Shown here piece by piece: positions 10,794-23,979 of a stretch of DNA of 64,000 nt. This DNA comes from Dillenia suffruticosa (Eukaryota > Streptophyta > Magnoliopsida > Dilleniales > Dilleniaceae). The translations under genes were made by a program, and so were the position numbers. The stretch is from contig JAVTVX010000034.1 in assembly GCA_033439265.1 (NCBI GenBank), positions 18,180,501 to 18,244,500 on the forward strand, written 5' to 3'. The notes beneath the pieces are model-generated. The model worked only from the letters and a program-made list of their open reading frames with translations, was not told the origin of the DNA and did no database searches. The first letter of the stretch is position 1. Each line of letters opens with the position of its first letter.

Positions 10794-11749
10794 CTAGTAT
10801 CAGAGTTTGGAATCATTGAGTTCGTGTTTGAGTGTTATTGTTTGCCAGAATTTGTGAAATCTTGAGAGAGCTCTTATGGAAATTTCTTCCAAGGTTTTTC
10901 TTACATCACCGAACTTTGCATACATGTTTCTTACATGATAGTGAACCTAATGCAAATTTTTATGGCAAAATTCAACCCAAACATTGAGAACTTTGTGATG
11001 AACTCTTTGCATTTATATTCTACTATGAAAGAGTTTTCCAACGGTATATTGTATGCCTAAAATGGACTCCTGGATTGAGAGAAAATAAAATCCAACATGC
11101 CACCATGAACAACCTTGTTTTGCATGTTTCGTGCATGTGTATGTTAATTACAAATAGAGATGGACTGTGAAGCCATGCGCGGACAAACTTAAATAAAAAA
11201 AGGGAGGGGAAATAGAATGCTTGCTTAACTGGGGATGTTTAAATAGGCAGAGCCACCAGACCACTATGTTTTGTGGTGTCAAGAATTGAATAGACATTAT
11301 ATATGAATGTTTTTTTGAAATTTATGGCATTATTATTATTCATAATTTTTGATAAAATTAAAATTAATTAGATGAAAGTTTAAGAAAATATTTTTTTATG
11401 TGAATTATTCATCAGCATGAATATTAATAAATGTGTTTGATTGCATGTTTGTTGTGCACACTTGGAGTGTGAGATATATGAATGCTTATGTCATATTTGT
11501 GCAATCTTTATTCCAATGGGAGAATGAGATGGTGGAGTTGAGACTTCCAACTCTAGAATTTGGCACATATATATTGAAATAAGTTTATTTAGACATTTTA
11601 GTCTTCAACATATGATTGGGAGGTTTGCGAACATTCAATCTTGGGTTATCTATGTTTAGTAAATATTATTTCAATGATATATTGCGATTAATATGTTCCG
11701 ATGCTAATAAATATTTTTGCACTAATGTCTACGTCTTATAAAGAAGAGA

Positions 11750-12600
11750 AATAGTTGTTGCAACAAATAATATTGTGATCGAATTAAATAATGGTGAGAA
11801 ATTAAATAGTAATAATTTCGTTGTTTAGAATCGAAAAGTTTAATGCATTCTTGAAGCACAGGAATATTTGGAAGCTCTTCACCATACCATGAAAGAACCA
11901 GAATTTGGTGATACTTCTCAATAACAGAAATATCAAGGGGCTTATAAGGTTTAGAAAAATAAAAATAGCTATGCTCATATTATGTTGCTGATTTGTACGC
12001 AATATCATCTGATGGTTGAGTTTGAGGTATACTAAATTATTCATGAAATATGGAATACTTTAAAAGCAAAATTTGGAATGATTTCATTAACAAAACTTAC
12101 ACAGTTTATAATCAAATTTATCACATATATGAAAAAAATAACATCATCGATGAAACAACATATGTGGGAGATGTCAAAAATGATTAATGAGTAGAAATCT
12201 GCTGAATGTACATTGACTGATAAGTAACAAATACAAGCTATCATTAGATTGCTTCCTCAGAGTTGGGAACCGATGAAAATAAATATGACTCACAATCTTA
12301 ACATTAAAACATTTGGGGATGTTAAGAGTCCTTGGAAGATGAGCACCTAGAGGCTGCTGATCTTCCGACATGCTTATACTACTGAGTTCAGCTCAAACAT
12401 GGTCTCTACACGTGAAAGGAACAAGAGATTCTTCACTAAAAGCATTCTAAGTTTTAAGAAACCCCAAACTAATCACCGGCCCAAACTGATCACTGCAAGA
12501 GAAGTGAACGCGATAGTGAAAAGAAAAAGAATAAGAGTAATTAGGCATGTTATTATTGTGGCAAATTAGGCTACTATACTCGTGAATACACTGAGCTTAG
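11750..12600 (+). pseudogene. Copia B gag remnant
   Basis: Reading across several frames gives a Copia gag pattern: an N-terminal segment, an IWNTLKAKFG-type block near 12050, and a degenerate zinc knuckle near 12550 (CYYCGKLGYY, with the histidine position lost). Numerous stops. It would have encoded the particle protein of the element. Confidence 0.6.
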
Positions 12601-12659
12601 AAAGGTATTGGTCGAATCTTTTTATATGATGTTTGTGTTTCTACTATTGTTATACTCGC

Positions 12660-13760
12660 TGAATTAAATCCTTTTTAAACTTTCGACTTAGGAGCGATGG
12701 ATCACGTAGTTAGAGACAGAGGATCATTTATTGAATATCATCGAATTTCAATTGATTCGAAATAGATATAAGTAGGAAACAATGTTAGGGTTGTTGTAAA
12801 AGGTATCAGTACTCGTAGATTGCTTTTGAAAGGTGGTCACATCTTGTTCCTGCATGATATTTTGTATGTACCAGATATTCGACATAATCTAGTGTCAGTT
12901 GCTGTCATCATGCATTTGGGTTTTAATATAAACTTTCATAGTGATGTTGTATATATTTGTTTTGACACTCAATATGTTGGCTCTATGCATCATGTGGATG
13001 ATTTTCTTCTATTAGATGTAGTGCAAGATAATGAAAATCATGATGGTTGCTTTTTCTATGATTGCATCATTGATGGCCAAAATGTGGATGCAAATTTGTG
13101 GCATATTAGATTGGGCCATATTCGATAAGAAAGAATGCATAGCCTAGCCAAAAAGGGGCTTTTAGGCATTGACTATAAATATGAGTATTATCTAGTAGAA
13201 AAAGTAACAAGAAAGCCATTTGGTATGGGAACCAGAGTAGACTTTCCATTATACTTGATCTATTCTGATATATGTGATCTAATGAATATAAGAGTAAGGC
13301 ATGGAGTATCATATTTCATCAATATCATCAATTATTTTAGTCGTTTTAGCTATATTTGTTTGATCTCCCATAAATTAAAAGTATTGGATTACTATAGACT
13401 ATCTTTGAATTTGGTTGAAAATTAATTAAACAAAACGATTAAAATAATGAGAATAAATCATGGATGTGAATAAAGGGATAATTAGACAACTCATTATTTA
13501 TGATATTCGACAACAAAATGTTGTAGAAAGGATGAATAAAATATTACTGGATATGGTTAGATCAATGATGGTGCAAATGAAATTGCCAATCTCCTATTAG
13601 GGAGATGTTTTATTGACTGCTACTTACGTACCTAACCATGTGTACTTCAAATCAGTTATTTTCACTCTCTATGAACTTTAGACAGGTTGAAAACCTGATC
13701 TAAATGGTTTGCGGCCTTGGGGCTAGCAACATATGTTCATGATCCAAGCAAAAAATGTGA
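12660..13760 (+). pseudogene. Copia B protease-integrase remnant
   Basis: The open piece 12820-13128 carries LYVPDIRHNLVSV and the pre-integrase LWHIRLGHI zinc-ligand motif. The next piece (13135-13425) continues the integrase N terminus and core (YSDICDL... for the first catalytic Asp region, then NYFSRFSYI). PQQNG-like sequence ending in ERMNK is readable near 13510-13545. Each piece is separated by stops or frameshifts, so the integrase is dead. Confidence 0.7.
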
Positions 13761-14189
13761 AAAATTGGGTCCTAGATGATAGCAGTTGATCATCATTAGA
13801 TATTTTGAATATTCAAAAGCATATGCATTCATTGGTTAACTGAGATATAGTTGAGAGATGTCACAATCTTAGAAGATAAATTGCCATTGAAAAGTGAAAT
13901 TGATAAGAATCTTACTTTATGTAAAATGTGAGATCCTAATGGTATTGATTTTCCAAATAGTTCAATAGTGAGAAATAATGAGATAATTCATTCCCTTGAA
14001 CCTAGTTGGAGAAAAATTTCATTAAATGAATCAATTTCATCGGAAATTCAATTTTTTAGAAGTAATTGTAAAAGTATTTCTCGGTATCGTTTTGAGATTG
14101 AAGAGGAAACTAATATGATAGCTCTACTTGATGAAAGTGAGCATAAAACATTTGAAAAGATATTTTATCAATTAATAAAGTAGAATCGG

Positions 14190-15665
14190 AGAAGATAATC
14201 AAAGAGGAAATGGAGTCTATGAAATCAAATCATATTTGGGATTTGGTTGGTTTGCTTTCAGAACATAAGACAATTGAGAACAAATGAATTTTCAAGATCA
14301 AACGTAAGGTAGATGGATCTATTGAAAGATTCAAGACACATTTGGTTGCTAATGGTTATATACAAGAAAAAGGTATAGATTATGAAGCGATCTTTTCGTT
14401 GTCGTAAGGTTTGTTCAATATATCTTATCCTTGCTATTGTTACCTATTTGGATCTTGAGTTGTACTAAATGGATATTAAAACGTTTTTCTCAAAAGTGAA
14501 GTGGATTAGCAAATCTACATTGAGCAACCCATAGGTTTTATTGTTAAATACTAGAAGTGCAATGTATGTAGGCTCCAAAATTGATTTATAGTTTTAAATA
14601 ATCATCCAGACTGGTATTTAAAATTTCATTAAGATATAGTTATTTATGGGTTTACGATGATCGATAAAAACCATTGTATTTATATAAAATAGTTAGAAGA
14701 TAATTTTGTAATATTGTTATTTTAGGTGAATGATATTTTAATGACTTAGAATAACTTGGATGTAATCATTACCATTAAAGAGTGATTATCTTCAAATTTT
14801 GAAATGAATGACATGGGTGAAATAACTTGCATTCTTGGTGTGAAAATCCAAAGAATTATTCAAAAAAATTTCTTGCACTTTCACAGGAATCATATATTTT
14901 GAAATTTTTTGAATGATTTTATATGCAGGATTGATGTGAAAATCCCTTAGAAAAGAAATGTGTTCTAAGACTTTGTAAGATTTGAAATATATGGAAAGAA
15001 TTCCATATGCAAGTGCCATTGGGAACATAATGTATGTTATGATGTGCACTCATCTTGACATTTGCTATGCAATTACATTAGCAAGTAGATATCAGTCAAA
15101 TTCTGGACTGGCTCATTGGCGAATGGTAAAGAAGAGATTGAAATATCTAAAAGGTACCACCAATTATACTCTTTGGTATCAGAGTAGTTGTATTTGGTAT
15201 GTTACACCGATACAGATTGGAGTGGTGACCTAGATGGGAGAAAATCCACATTAAGATATGTGGTTTTGTTAAATAATGCCACCATATCTTGTAGAAGCAA
15301 GAAATAGAATTGCATATCATTATCCCTTATTGAGGCTGAGTTTGTTGCATGCATAGTACTTGTCCAAGAGACAATTTGGCTCAAAGGATTTTTGAAAATT
15401 TTGTGAATAGTTGCCAATGCCTTAATAACTATAAGGAACAACTGTGATAGACAAACGACAATATATAATGCAAAGGATCCAAATTATCATGGTAGAATAA
15501 AATATAGAGACACGCAATATCATTTTGTTAGAGATATTATAGCACAAAAAGAAGTGATTTTACAACATGTGTCTACGCATAAGATGATTGTAGACTCTCT
15601 TACTAAGCCAATCCCTAGAGACGTCTTCTTTTATCACGTTAAGACTCTGGAATTGTGTAAATTGT
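14190..15665 (+). pseudogene. Copia B reverse transcriptase-RNase H remnant
   Basis: Pieces of Copia RT and RNase H can be read in order: FKIKRKVDG-like sequence near 14300, the region of the catalytic YVDD block degenerate near 14725, then the open piece 14982-15233 with YASAIGNIMYVM...RPDI-like THLDICYA and the WRMVKKRLKYLKGT helix. The C-terminal RNase H part near 15310-15640 includes a LTKPIPRD-type ending. Many stops and frame changes prevent any product. Confidence 0.75.
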
Positions 15666-16626
15666 GATGAAATGTTATATATATTGAAACAGTAGTGTAA
15701 TTATTCCATGAGAAAACATGCGATATTTGTTATTTACATCTATTCTATTATTATCACTAATGAGTATATCTCCAAACATTAGGTTGACTTTCTCATACGA
15801 GTGACTGCTTCAAGCATTGTGAGAGATTGTTGAGATGAGATTTATTTACACTACTGATTTGTGAGCTGTTGAATAGTGCTAGTGAAGTCATTGTGGGTGT
15901 AATACTATAAAAGTCATCTTGATATGAGTCAGGATGATGATTGAATGACAGATTAAACATAATAGCCTACAATCATGTAAACTTGGTCAAAAACCGGATG
16001 CAAGATTTTATGAAAGTTTTGGATACGAGTTATTGAAATCTCAGGAAATCCATATGGTGGTTTTATGATGAAATGAATACGCTCTTGTACAAGGAGTACA
16101 GAGAATTTACTACCATAATATGTGTTTCATATGACATGTGCTGAAGATAGTCAAGAAAGGGAAGTGAGTGAGTTTTAATTGTGAAAATTTCAGCCTGCTT
16201 ACTTGTATGAATTCATTCAATGATGCTTTATGTGACTTTTGACAATATTACAAAGTGATGAATAGATATTTGCTATTTTGGCATGTTTCTTATGATCATA
16301 TTTGATTCGATCATTTGAGAAGTGTTGAGAAAGTAGTTTTTTTGTCATTGAGTGACCTGTGGGTGAAAGGAAGATTATTTTGATTACACTCTTCATATGT
16401 ATTCACTGGCTGACCAATTATGTTTTTTCTTGGGATTTGAGACATAAATGTGAATACATGATGAAATGTTGTGATCAACTATGACCTTTGAGAGATTGAG
16501 TATATTTTGATGGTATAACAACTCGTAGGTCATATGACCCATTTTCTTGCATGAAAACGATGATTTCATAGAGCTGAATTTCAAGAAAGCTTAGATAGGT
16601 TTAACCCAACATGTATGAGTGGGACA

Positions 16627-17068
16627 TGTTGGAAGTTTGTGTTGTTGGGGTCAATATTGGTAGGCACCCATGATGGGTCGACCCAACTAACCCGCTTCCT
16701 TTTTACTGCTCCAAGATAAAGCTTTCAAACATAGCCTCAAGCACATGTTTCGTGGATGCTATTAAGCAGGAGACAACATATGAGACTATGAAAAAAAAAA
16801 AGAAACAGATGAGAGAGAGAGAATAAGGAGACTCAAGCTTGAAACAGAGCTCGTGAGCCCAGAAATGATCCTTTTATGAAGCTCTTTGTAAGGAAATTGT
16901 CAAAAGACTTGGGTTGTGAATCGTGTGTGGTTTCCGTTTAGTAACTCCATACCAACTGAAAGAGCACGTGATTCAATCCTACATCAATCCGAATTTGACC
17001 GCGAGTTGGGCGTCGGACAAGAGGTAACTATTATTTTGAATTCCTTGTTTGATGTCATGTTTCCATCA
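16627..17068 (+). repeat. Copia B 3' LTR
   Basis: Partner of 10333-10793, preceded by a short purine-rich stretch (GAGTGGGACA) in the position of the polypurine tract. Confidence 0.85.
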
Positions 17069-18594
17069 CTTCTGGAAAAGAGTAGTGTTGCTTTCTGCTT
17101 GTTTTTATTTTCTCTTTTTCATGATCAAACTTTTTCTTAATTTATATGTTTTTTTGTAGTATTGTCATATAGAATATCAGGACTTAGTAATTCTAGGATT
17201 TGAAATTGCATATGTAAAATTGAGGAATAATATGCAAATTTTGATGAAGCTTCATTTAGTATTCTATCAAAAGGTACTAGAGTTTAGACCCTTTTGTTCT
17301 GGTATATACTTTGAACTTACAATAGTCTTGTTGGATCCTTTGCATTCCATTTTAATTGTGGGTTTGTGGGGATGCACATCTCTCTTTCTCCATTATTGTT
17401 TTGTTTTTATTCGTGTGCCTTAAGTCTTCTTCCAACTTTTGGACCAAATTTGCCACACTCTGGTTCCATAGGTAACACCCAAAAGAGGGAATCACATAGT
17501 GACTTTTCAGTTTGGAGGCAACAGTTCACTGGAAAAAGACAATACGAAAACTTTAATGGCACCTTCCTGGGCGCCTTTGACTATGTCGCAGTCAGTATTG
17601 CTAATTTTTACACTATAATGTAGTTTAGCAATGCCGATGGCGATGCTACTATCAATGCCTCAATGGATATCACTGGATGTGTGGTTGGCATCACTGCTAC
17701 ATCTCTTGCTAATTTTTTATGCCAAAGCATGGATAGCTTAGCAACACAGGCATCAATATTTTGTGCTGAATTTAGTGATGCCTTTAGTAACGATGATTGT
17801 AACGTTTGTTTTTTGCACCACCTAGTGCAAAATCTTGTGATGAGGTGGGTGTGGCACAAAGCATTGCCACATTTTGCATCATTACGCACCATTTCATACT
17901 GAACTTAGCGGTGCCTTTGGCAAAACTCTTTACCCATGCAGTGCCCTTGAAGGCGTCGTTAGTTTTTTGAGTGATAACTTTTGAGACGCCTTTCTTTATG
18001 GTGTCGCAATTTTGGTTGCATGCATCGCTATTGGCATCATGGAATTTGCAATAGCCATGTGGTGTCGCAAACCTAGCAGACCTAAACCGACCTCTTTTTT
18101 TTAAAATACACTATTTGTTCAACCATATTAATACATGAAATTGTGTCTAAATGGTGTACTAGGGGGATTTCATATCACTTGTAGTCATACAAAAAACCTA
18201 TTTGATGTAGCCAATTAACATACAAAATTAGGCCTAAAAATTGAACTCTAGGGCCGTAAGATAGTACCAAGATGCCTTCAATTCATACCAAGAATGCTAT
18301 TTGTTGTAAGGAATTAATACATGAAATGGTTCTTAAATAATGAATTTAGAGGTCTCTAAAAAGAATCAGGAGCCCTCTAGTTTGTTGTACAAAATTAGTA
18401 CATAATGATAGGCTTAAACAACATATTAAGGGAATTTGGCAAGTAGCATAACCCTTTAGCTTGTACTAAAACCTTTATTTATTAAACCAAATTAACAAAT
18501 GAAATCAAATAAATTTTTACATATGAATAGACAATTGTAAGGGAAGCATGAAAACCAAAATGAACCTTAATGTGAAATTTTAGGGTCAACTATT
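17069..18594. other. Degenerate repeat-like intergenic sequence
   Basis: No credible gene. Between about 17540 and 18090 words such as GTCGCA, GCGATGCC and TTGCTAATTTTT recur on both strands, reminiscent of subterminal repeats of CACTA-type transposons, but no terminal CACTA pair was found. The short frames here lack recognisable domains. From 18090 to 18594 nothing further is seen. Confidence 0.35.
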
Positions 18595-18654
18595 TCAGAG
18601 ACCAATATAGAAAAGAGAAGAGAGAAATAATAAAATAAAATAATATAACATAAA

Positions 18655-19378
18655 ATTAAAGTATGAAAGAGAAACAGAGAGTGTGAGAGTGAGAGAGTGA
18701 GCCAGGGAGGGAGGGAGGGAGGGAAAGAGAAAAGGAGAGACTGAGAGAGGGAGCCAGAGAGAGAGGGAAGGAAAGAGAAAGGGAGAGAGTAAAAAATTAA
18801 GTCCGAGAGAGTGAAAGAGGGAGGGAGGGAAAGAGAAAGGAGTAAGAGAATGAGCCAGAGAGAGCAAGAGAGAGAGGGACGGAAATAAAAGGGAGAGATT
18901 GAGAGAGTGAGCTAGAGAGAGACAGAAAGAAAGAGAGGGAAAGAGAAAGGGAGAGAGTACGAGAGTGAGCCAGAGAGAGTAAAATTAGATGGAGGAAAAG
19001 AGAAAGGGAGAGAGTGGGGAAGGGAGGGAAAGAGAAAGGGGGAAAGTGAGAGAAGGAGAGAGAAAGAGGGAGGGAAAGAGAAAGATTGAGAGTGAAACAG
19101 TGAGCCAATGATACTGAAAGAAGGAGAAAGGGAAAGAGAAAGGGAGAAAGTAAGAAAGTGAGCCAAAGACAGTGAGCCACAGAGGGAGGGAAAGTGAAAG
19201 GAAGAGACAGAGAAAGGGTTTTAGAGATAGAAAGGAAGAGAAATAGAAAGGTAGATAGTATGAAAGTAAGTCCAATAGAGTGAGCGAGAGAGAATGTGAG
19301 AGGGAGTGAGGGAAAGAGAAGGGGAGAGAGTGAGAGAATAATCCAAAGAGAGGGAGAGAGAGAAAGGGGGAGGGAAGA
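18655..19378 (+). repeat. Polypurine degenerate minisatellite (GA-rich), about 720 bp
   Basis: The plus strand is almost entirely purine, built from variants of GGGAGGGAAAGAGAAAGGG and GAGAGAGTGAGCCAGAGAG repeated at irregular 35-65 bp spacing. Long minus-strand frames rich in Ser, Leu, Pro and Phe here are translations of the repeat, not genes. Confidence 0.9.
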
Positions 19379-20724
19379 TCGGTTCTACTTGTTTTTCTTC
19401 TAATTACTACTTCCTTCCACTCCATGTTCTCTATCTACTCTTTGCTATACATTTTGTATATTTGTATACATGTCTGTTTGAAATTTGTTTTTAGTTTATT
19501 ATAGTATATATATGTAGGTATGTATGTACATACATATGTATGTATTTATAGTTTATTTTACTTTTGTGTATTGGTTTAATGCTATCTTTGCACATATATA
19601 ATACTCATTCTTATGCTAGAAAGCTTTCATTAAGGCAATGATACATTGGTTTATTGTTGCCTGATTGCTTTCCAACATCGAAAAAACAAGTGTCCTTCAA
19701 TTATTGTAGTTTATTGTAGTAATATCTTCTAACTCAATTGTTTTCTTTTACAACAAAGATTTCTTTTTGAAATAGAAAACGAGGGCGGTGTAATGCAATC
19801 ATCCTCAAATCAATTTCAACAAAATTTAAAAAGTATAGATATACTTTAAAAAAATTATGATGAGGAGAAAACTGCTAAATATGTTTCGGTAAATATCCTA
19901 GACGGTCATTGTTAACACTCATGTAATAAATTAGAGGGGGTGAATATGTTATTATTATAATTTAGGCCGATCTAAAATTGAGAACTAATAAAAAACACGG
20001 AAGAGAGAGAAAGAGGCAAAGACCTAAGATTTATAATGGTTCTACCATCTTGGTGTATGTCCACTTAGGCTATACCTGAATTTTTTAATCCACTATTCAC
20101 AAATGGTTCACTTACTAGCTTCTCAGGTGTTAGTAAGCTTCTCAGGTGTTAGTAAGCTTTACAAGTATTAGTCCTAATACTTACGCTTACTTTTCAAAAG
20201 AGAAAGCAAAGCCAAAAACTAATCACTCGTTCCAATTTAAACCCCAAATCTAGAAGCCCCATTATTCGGATCTTTACAAAACTTATGAGTGAAAAGAAGA
20301 AAAAGATTGAAGCCTTCACACTTTGGATATATTCATTATAGTATAATAAATACAACTTGTAAGATAAAAACAGAGTATGACAATTTGAGTTCTTTAACTT
20401 GGTCAAGCATTCAGCCAGGTTTCTCTATTCATCCTTGATTTGTATTTATAGCCAGAGAAAGATTCATGTAGCTGGTGAAGATCATTTATGAATATTGAAC
20501 ATAATCACAAAAGATGTTGGGTAGTTGAGCTTTACATTTAATTTCGAATAGCTTTTCTGAACATGTATTGGTTAGTCACAAGATGTTAACTTGTTCATGC
20601 CTCAAGTTGACTTGAATTTTAACTTGTTTAAGTTGACTCGTTCTTAAAGTAAGTCGACTTGGTTGCATTCTATGGGAATGTTCTGTCGGCTTATACTTCC
20701 CTAGATCAGTTTGTGCAAACTTAG
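19379..20724. other. Intergenic, AT-rich, no gene seen
   Basis: It contains a short GTAT/TATG microsatellite around 19502-19550 and a direct 20-bp duplication near 20120-20158 (TTCTCAGGTGTTAGTAAGC). The stretch from 19925 (AGAGGGGGTGAATA) resembles a widespread plant LTR-type repeat, but no boundaries could be set. Confidence 0.4.
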
Positions 20725-22960
20725 TGTGACGACCTGCTATCTAGGCGTTGCACCCCCTTGCAAAAGAAGAGAAACATGCAAATGCTGCAATCAACCCAAT
20801 TAAAATGCGACGTTTAGACTCACGACAATTGCACTCCCCGTGTGTGATAACACGGAAGGAGATTTAAATTTTAAAAAAAATAAATCTTTTGTACTTTCTA
20901 GATAAAAATACATCAAAATCTCCCTTATTTAGTGACTATTTAGTTACCTGGGTTAACATGAGAAAATCTATAAAACACCTGTAATATCAAACAAACAATA
21001 TTAATGGCTCTCCCAGCCATCCAATAATATACTACAAAGTATAGTCTTAACATAAACCGAAACTATACATATAAGGCTCTCATTGGCCTCAACCTATTCA
21101 TTTACATATAATAAGTACCTATACACATCCAAAGGAAACACAGAAGCAACATTTCTTAATAATACAATAGGTCTAAAAAGAGTAGGGGATGAAATCCCCT
21201 AACTCAAAGGCATCTACCCTGCATTTCCTTCTCTTCTCCCTGATCACCTGAAAACAAGGATATTAAGTCAGCATAAACTCAGCAAGTACATGGGAAACTA
21301 ATAGCAAGCACGCACGCAAGCTGGTACAAGGATATTAACATCACTATGTAAGAATCAGAATCATAATAAAGTATACCAATGATGCACATTAACTTAAAAG
21401 GACAATCTCAATTGCCTTACTTTAAACCATTATGCTTTTTTCATCTTCATTATTCCAATTTAATTTGACATTTAATGAAAGGAATGGAGTGTCAAACTAA
21501 GCTAGTGTATGAGGATCTGAAGAGCAAACAAAAAATTTGGTATTTTAAAATGAAATCTAGTTATTTTTAGGTTAGACACCCCAAACGCTTCACCTGTTTC
21601 TAATTCCACCCTCATAAGGAGAAGAGATATATCCATAGTTCCTCAAGCTTCGCCTGCAGGCTTCGCAAAGCTTTCGGAACTCCACATACCAATTGTTCTC
21701 CTTAAGTTTCACCCGCAGCCTTCGCAAAGCTTTTGGAGTTATCATCGCAGTATCACTTTCTCTTCATGTTGCCTCATATTCACATGATTGATAATCACAA
21801 AGATTCCAATTCATCACAAGGATCACATAAAATTCGTAACAAGATTCAATACCAATTGTACAAAGCATGCCATATCAAACAATGTTAAACCCAAATTTAA
21901 CAATATAACTTGTGTAATCATAGAAAACTATCACAACTTCTTCTGCCAATATCGGATTGGGATAATTCCAATGGCTATTTAAAGATAAGACATAGGGCTA
22001 CAATATTTATGTTTAAATGTTAGCCTAATTCAGTCAAGAAGGCAGCAACAATCAAGGTAAAGTTCAACATAGAAACAAACTGAAATATGATTTTTTATAG
22101 AAAATGGGGTATTTTAAAAATTCACCAAACATTCATTTCTCAATGAAATCTTTCGAAATATATATCATTTTAAAGCTATGGAAATCTAGTTTCTACAAAG
22201 AAAACCTCATTCAATTTGCAATCGTGCTAAGAAAGATATTTAACAAGGAGAAGAGCATGGTCGAGCTATGAACAGACATACTATTTCTAAAATTCACCAA
22301 AATTTCAATTCCCCTTGAAACTCTTTGAATCCTATGTCATTTTAAAGCTATAGCAGTCTAGGTTCATTAGGAGAAAACCTTACTCAATTTGCAGTTGTGC
22401 AGAAAAAAATACTGAATAAATAATAGGGTATGTTCAGGTTGTCCAGTATACCAATTTTATTGGGTTTCATGCAAGAACGGGATTCTCTCTTCCCTAATTC
22501 ATTTCCTCCAAATTCTAGCAACACAATTATATCAAAATATGTTCTACAGGATTTTTAAGCTTCAATTCAACAAGCACATGCAAGTTACTTGCCTTTTTAA
22601 GCTTGAGAATCAATTTACTATCTTATGTGGTTTTTCCTCCAAATCCCTAGCTTCTTATGTGTTTTTCAGCTTGTTTTATAACTTTTCTACACTTCTTTAT
22701 GTTTGGGACACTAAGTATATGAATGGAGGTTGCTGAATTAGAGCTTAAAGGGCTGTTCTCATGGAGTTAGGGCTGAGTTCTGAGAAGGAGAAGAAGAAAA
22801 ACGTGAATTATAGTGAAGTAAAGAATAATCTCTTCCTTTCCTCTTTTCATTGTTATTCCAAGTAGTTTGTGGGTCCCCCAACTAGGTTGATGTGTCAACA
22901 TAGTTGTGCCATGTGGTAAGTAATGAGATATTATAGTGTCCCAAATTATTTTAATTTTAA
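20725..22960 (-). mobile_element. Probable gypsy-type LTR remnant
   Basis: The left edge TGTGACGACC resembles the inverted 3' end of the Tekay-type LTRs (TGTCATGCCCC at 28960). A CTGAGTTTATGCTGACTT-like stretch near 21270 sits where those LTRs have the CTTACTGAGTAT word. The part 21540-21700 is reverse-complementary to 47755-47900, showing a repeat family. The right edge and target duplication were not found, so the extent is uncertain. Confidence 0.35.
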
Positions 22961-23302
22961 TTTTATTTTTATTTAATTTTATTTTTTTCCTGTTTTTTTT
23001 TTCTTTTCTTCTCTTTTCTTTTTCTTTTCTTTTCTTTTTCCTTTTGTGGGTCCCACACCAATCCCTAATTTAGTTCTTTTATTGCATTTTTCCGATCGTT
23101 CTATAAGTCAATATGTTCCATAATCTATACTAATTTTAATATGCTAGATTTCTATTTAAAATTATCAACACAAAAATCCAAACATTCATCGAATTTATCA
23201 CCATGCGACATAATGCGATGCAAACGAATTTAGGTATGATAAGTAAAAATGTAAACAAAAATGCATGTCTTAATATTTTCTAAGAATTTAAGAGAAAATC
23301 TA
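22961..23302. repeat. T-rich/pyrimidine low-complexity tract and AT-rich spacer
   Basis: 22965-23045 is almost pure T/C with TTTTATTT and TTTTC words. The rest to 23302 is AT-rich with no recognisable feature. Confidence 0.6.
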
Positions 23303-23618
23303 GTGGCATTGTGCCAAGAAAGGCTCATTGGCATTGTGCCAAGAATTTAATGGCATTGCACCAAGAGTACTTTTTAGCATTGCGCCAATAAAGAATTTGA
23401 TAGCATTGCATCGAGAGGGCTTGTTGGGGTTGAGCCCAGAGAGATTTTAATGGCATTACACTGAGAGTTCTTTTTGGTATTGCGTCGAAGAGAGATTTTA
23501 ATGGCATTGCACCAAGAGTGCTCTTGGTATTGCATCGACAGAGAATTTAATGGCATTGCGCCAAGAGTGCCCTTTGGCATTGCGCAAAGAGAGGGCATTT
23601 GATGGCATTGCAACAGGA
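23303..23618 (+). repeat. Degenerate minisatellite, TGGCATTGCGCCAAGAG unit
   Basis: About ten units of 29-35 bp sharing TGGCATTGCxCCAAGAG followed by a variable TTTAA- or CTTT-containing spacer. The unit core contains the imperfect palindrome TTGCGCCAA. Minus-strand frames rich in Ala-Met-Pro-Leu-Lys-Ser are translations of the repeat. Confidence 0.85.
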
Positions 23619-23979
23619 GGGGTTGTGTCTACCCGGTTGGGAGTTATATCCCGTGTCAGCTACATGTTTGAGGGCATTTGATACCCACGAGCTATTCTAG
23701 ATTACATGTGCTCATTTCAGTTACGTTATTATGAAAAGACAATGAAGCATATGAAATGGAGATATTATTATAAGAGTAACTATAAAAATATTGAATCAAC
23801 GTATCTAATTTGTGACCTAAAGTTAAGAGCAAAACAGTAATAAAAAATGAGCCAAGATTACTAGACTTAAGTAGTGGGTGACTCTAGGTCACATGGGAGT
23901 GTTCCTATCCCAAGAGGTGTTTTGAATTTTATTTTCATATGCCGGGTGCTCAGTAGTGCTTTCAAAGCATTCAAACTAT

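Larger units (their letters stand above)
10333..17068 (+). mobile_element. Copia B: degenerate full-length Ty1/copia retrotransposon
   Basis: LTRs are at 10333-10793 and 16627-17068, both starting TGTTGGAAG and ending TTCCATCA. The flanks CTTTT (10328-10332) and CTTCT (17069-17073) are a 4/5 target duplication. A tRNA-Met type primer-binding site (TAGTATCAGAG) starts at 10795. Remains of gag, protease, integrase, reverse transcriptase and RNase H follow in Copia order, all with stops and frame changes. About 960 bp of non-coding sequence separates RNase H from the 3' LTR. A truncated relative at 1196-1545 marks the same position behind the other carboxylesterase copy. Confidence 0.88.

Noticed and set aside
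18595..19425. Four overlapping minus-strand frames rich in Ser, Leu, Phe and Pro
   Set aside because: Translations of the polypurine repeat; hydrophobicity is a by-product of CTCTCC-type codons.
23325..23613. Minus-strand frames with Ala-Met-Pro-Leu-Lys-Ser repeats
   Set aside because: Translations of the minisatellite; no start context or homology.
23303..23618. CRISPR-like spaced repeat array
   Set aside because: Units and spacers are both degenerate and of variable length, and the context is a plant nuclear genome; it is a minisatellite.
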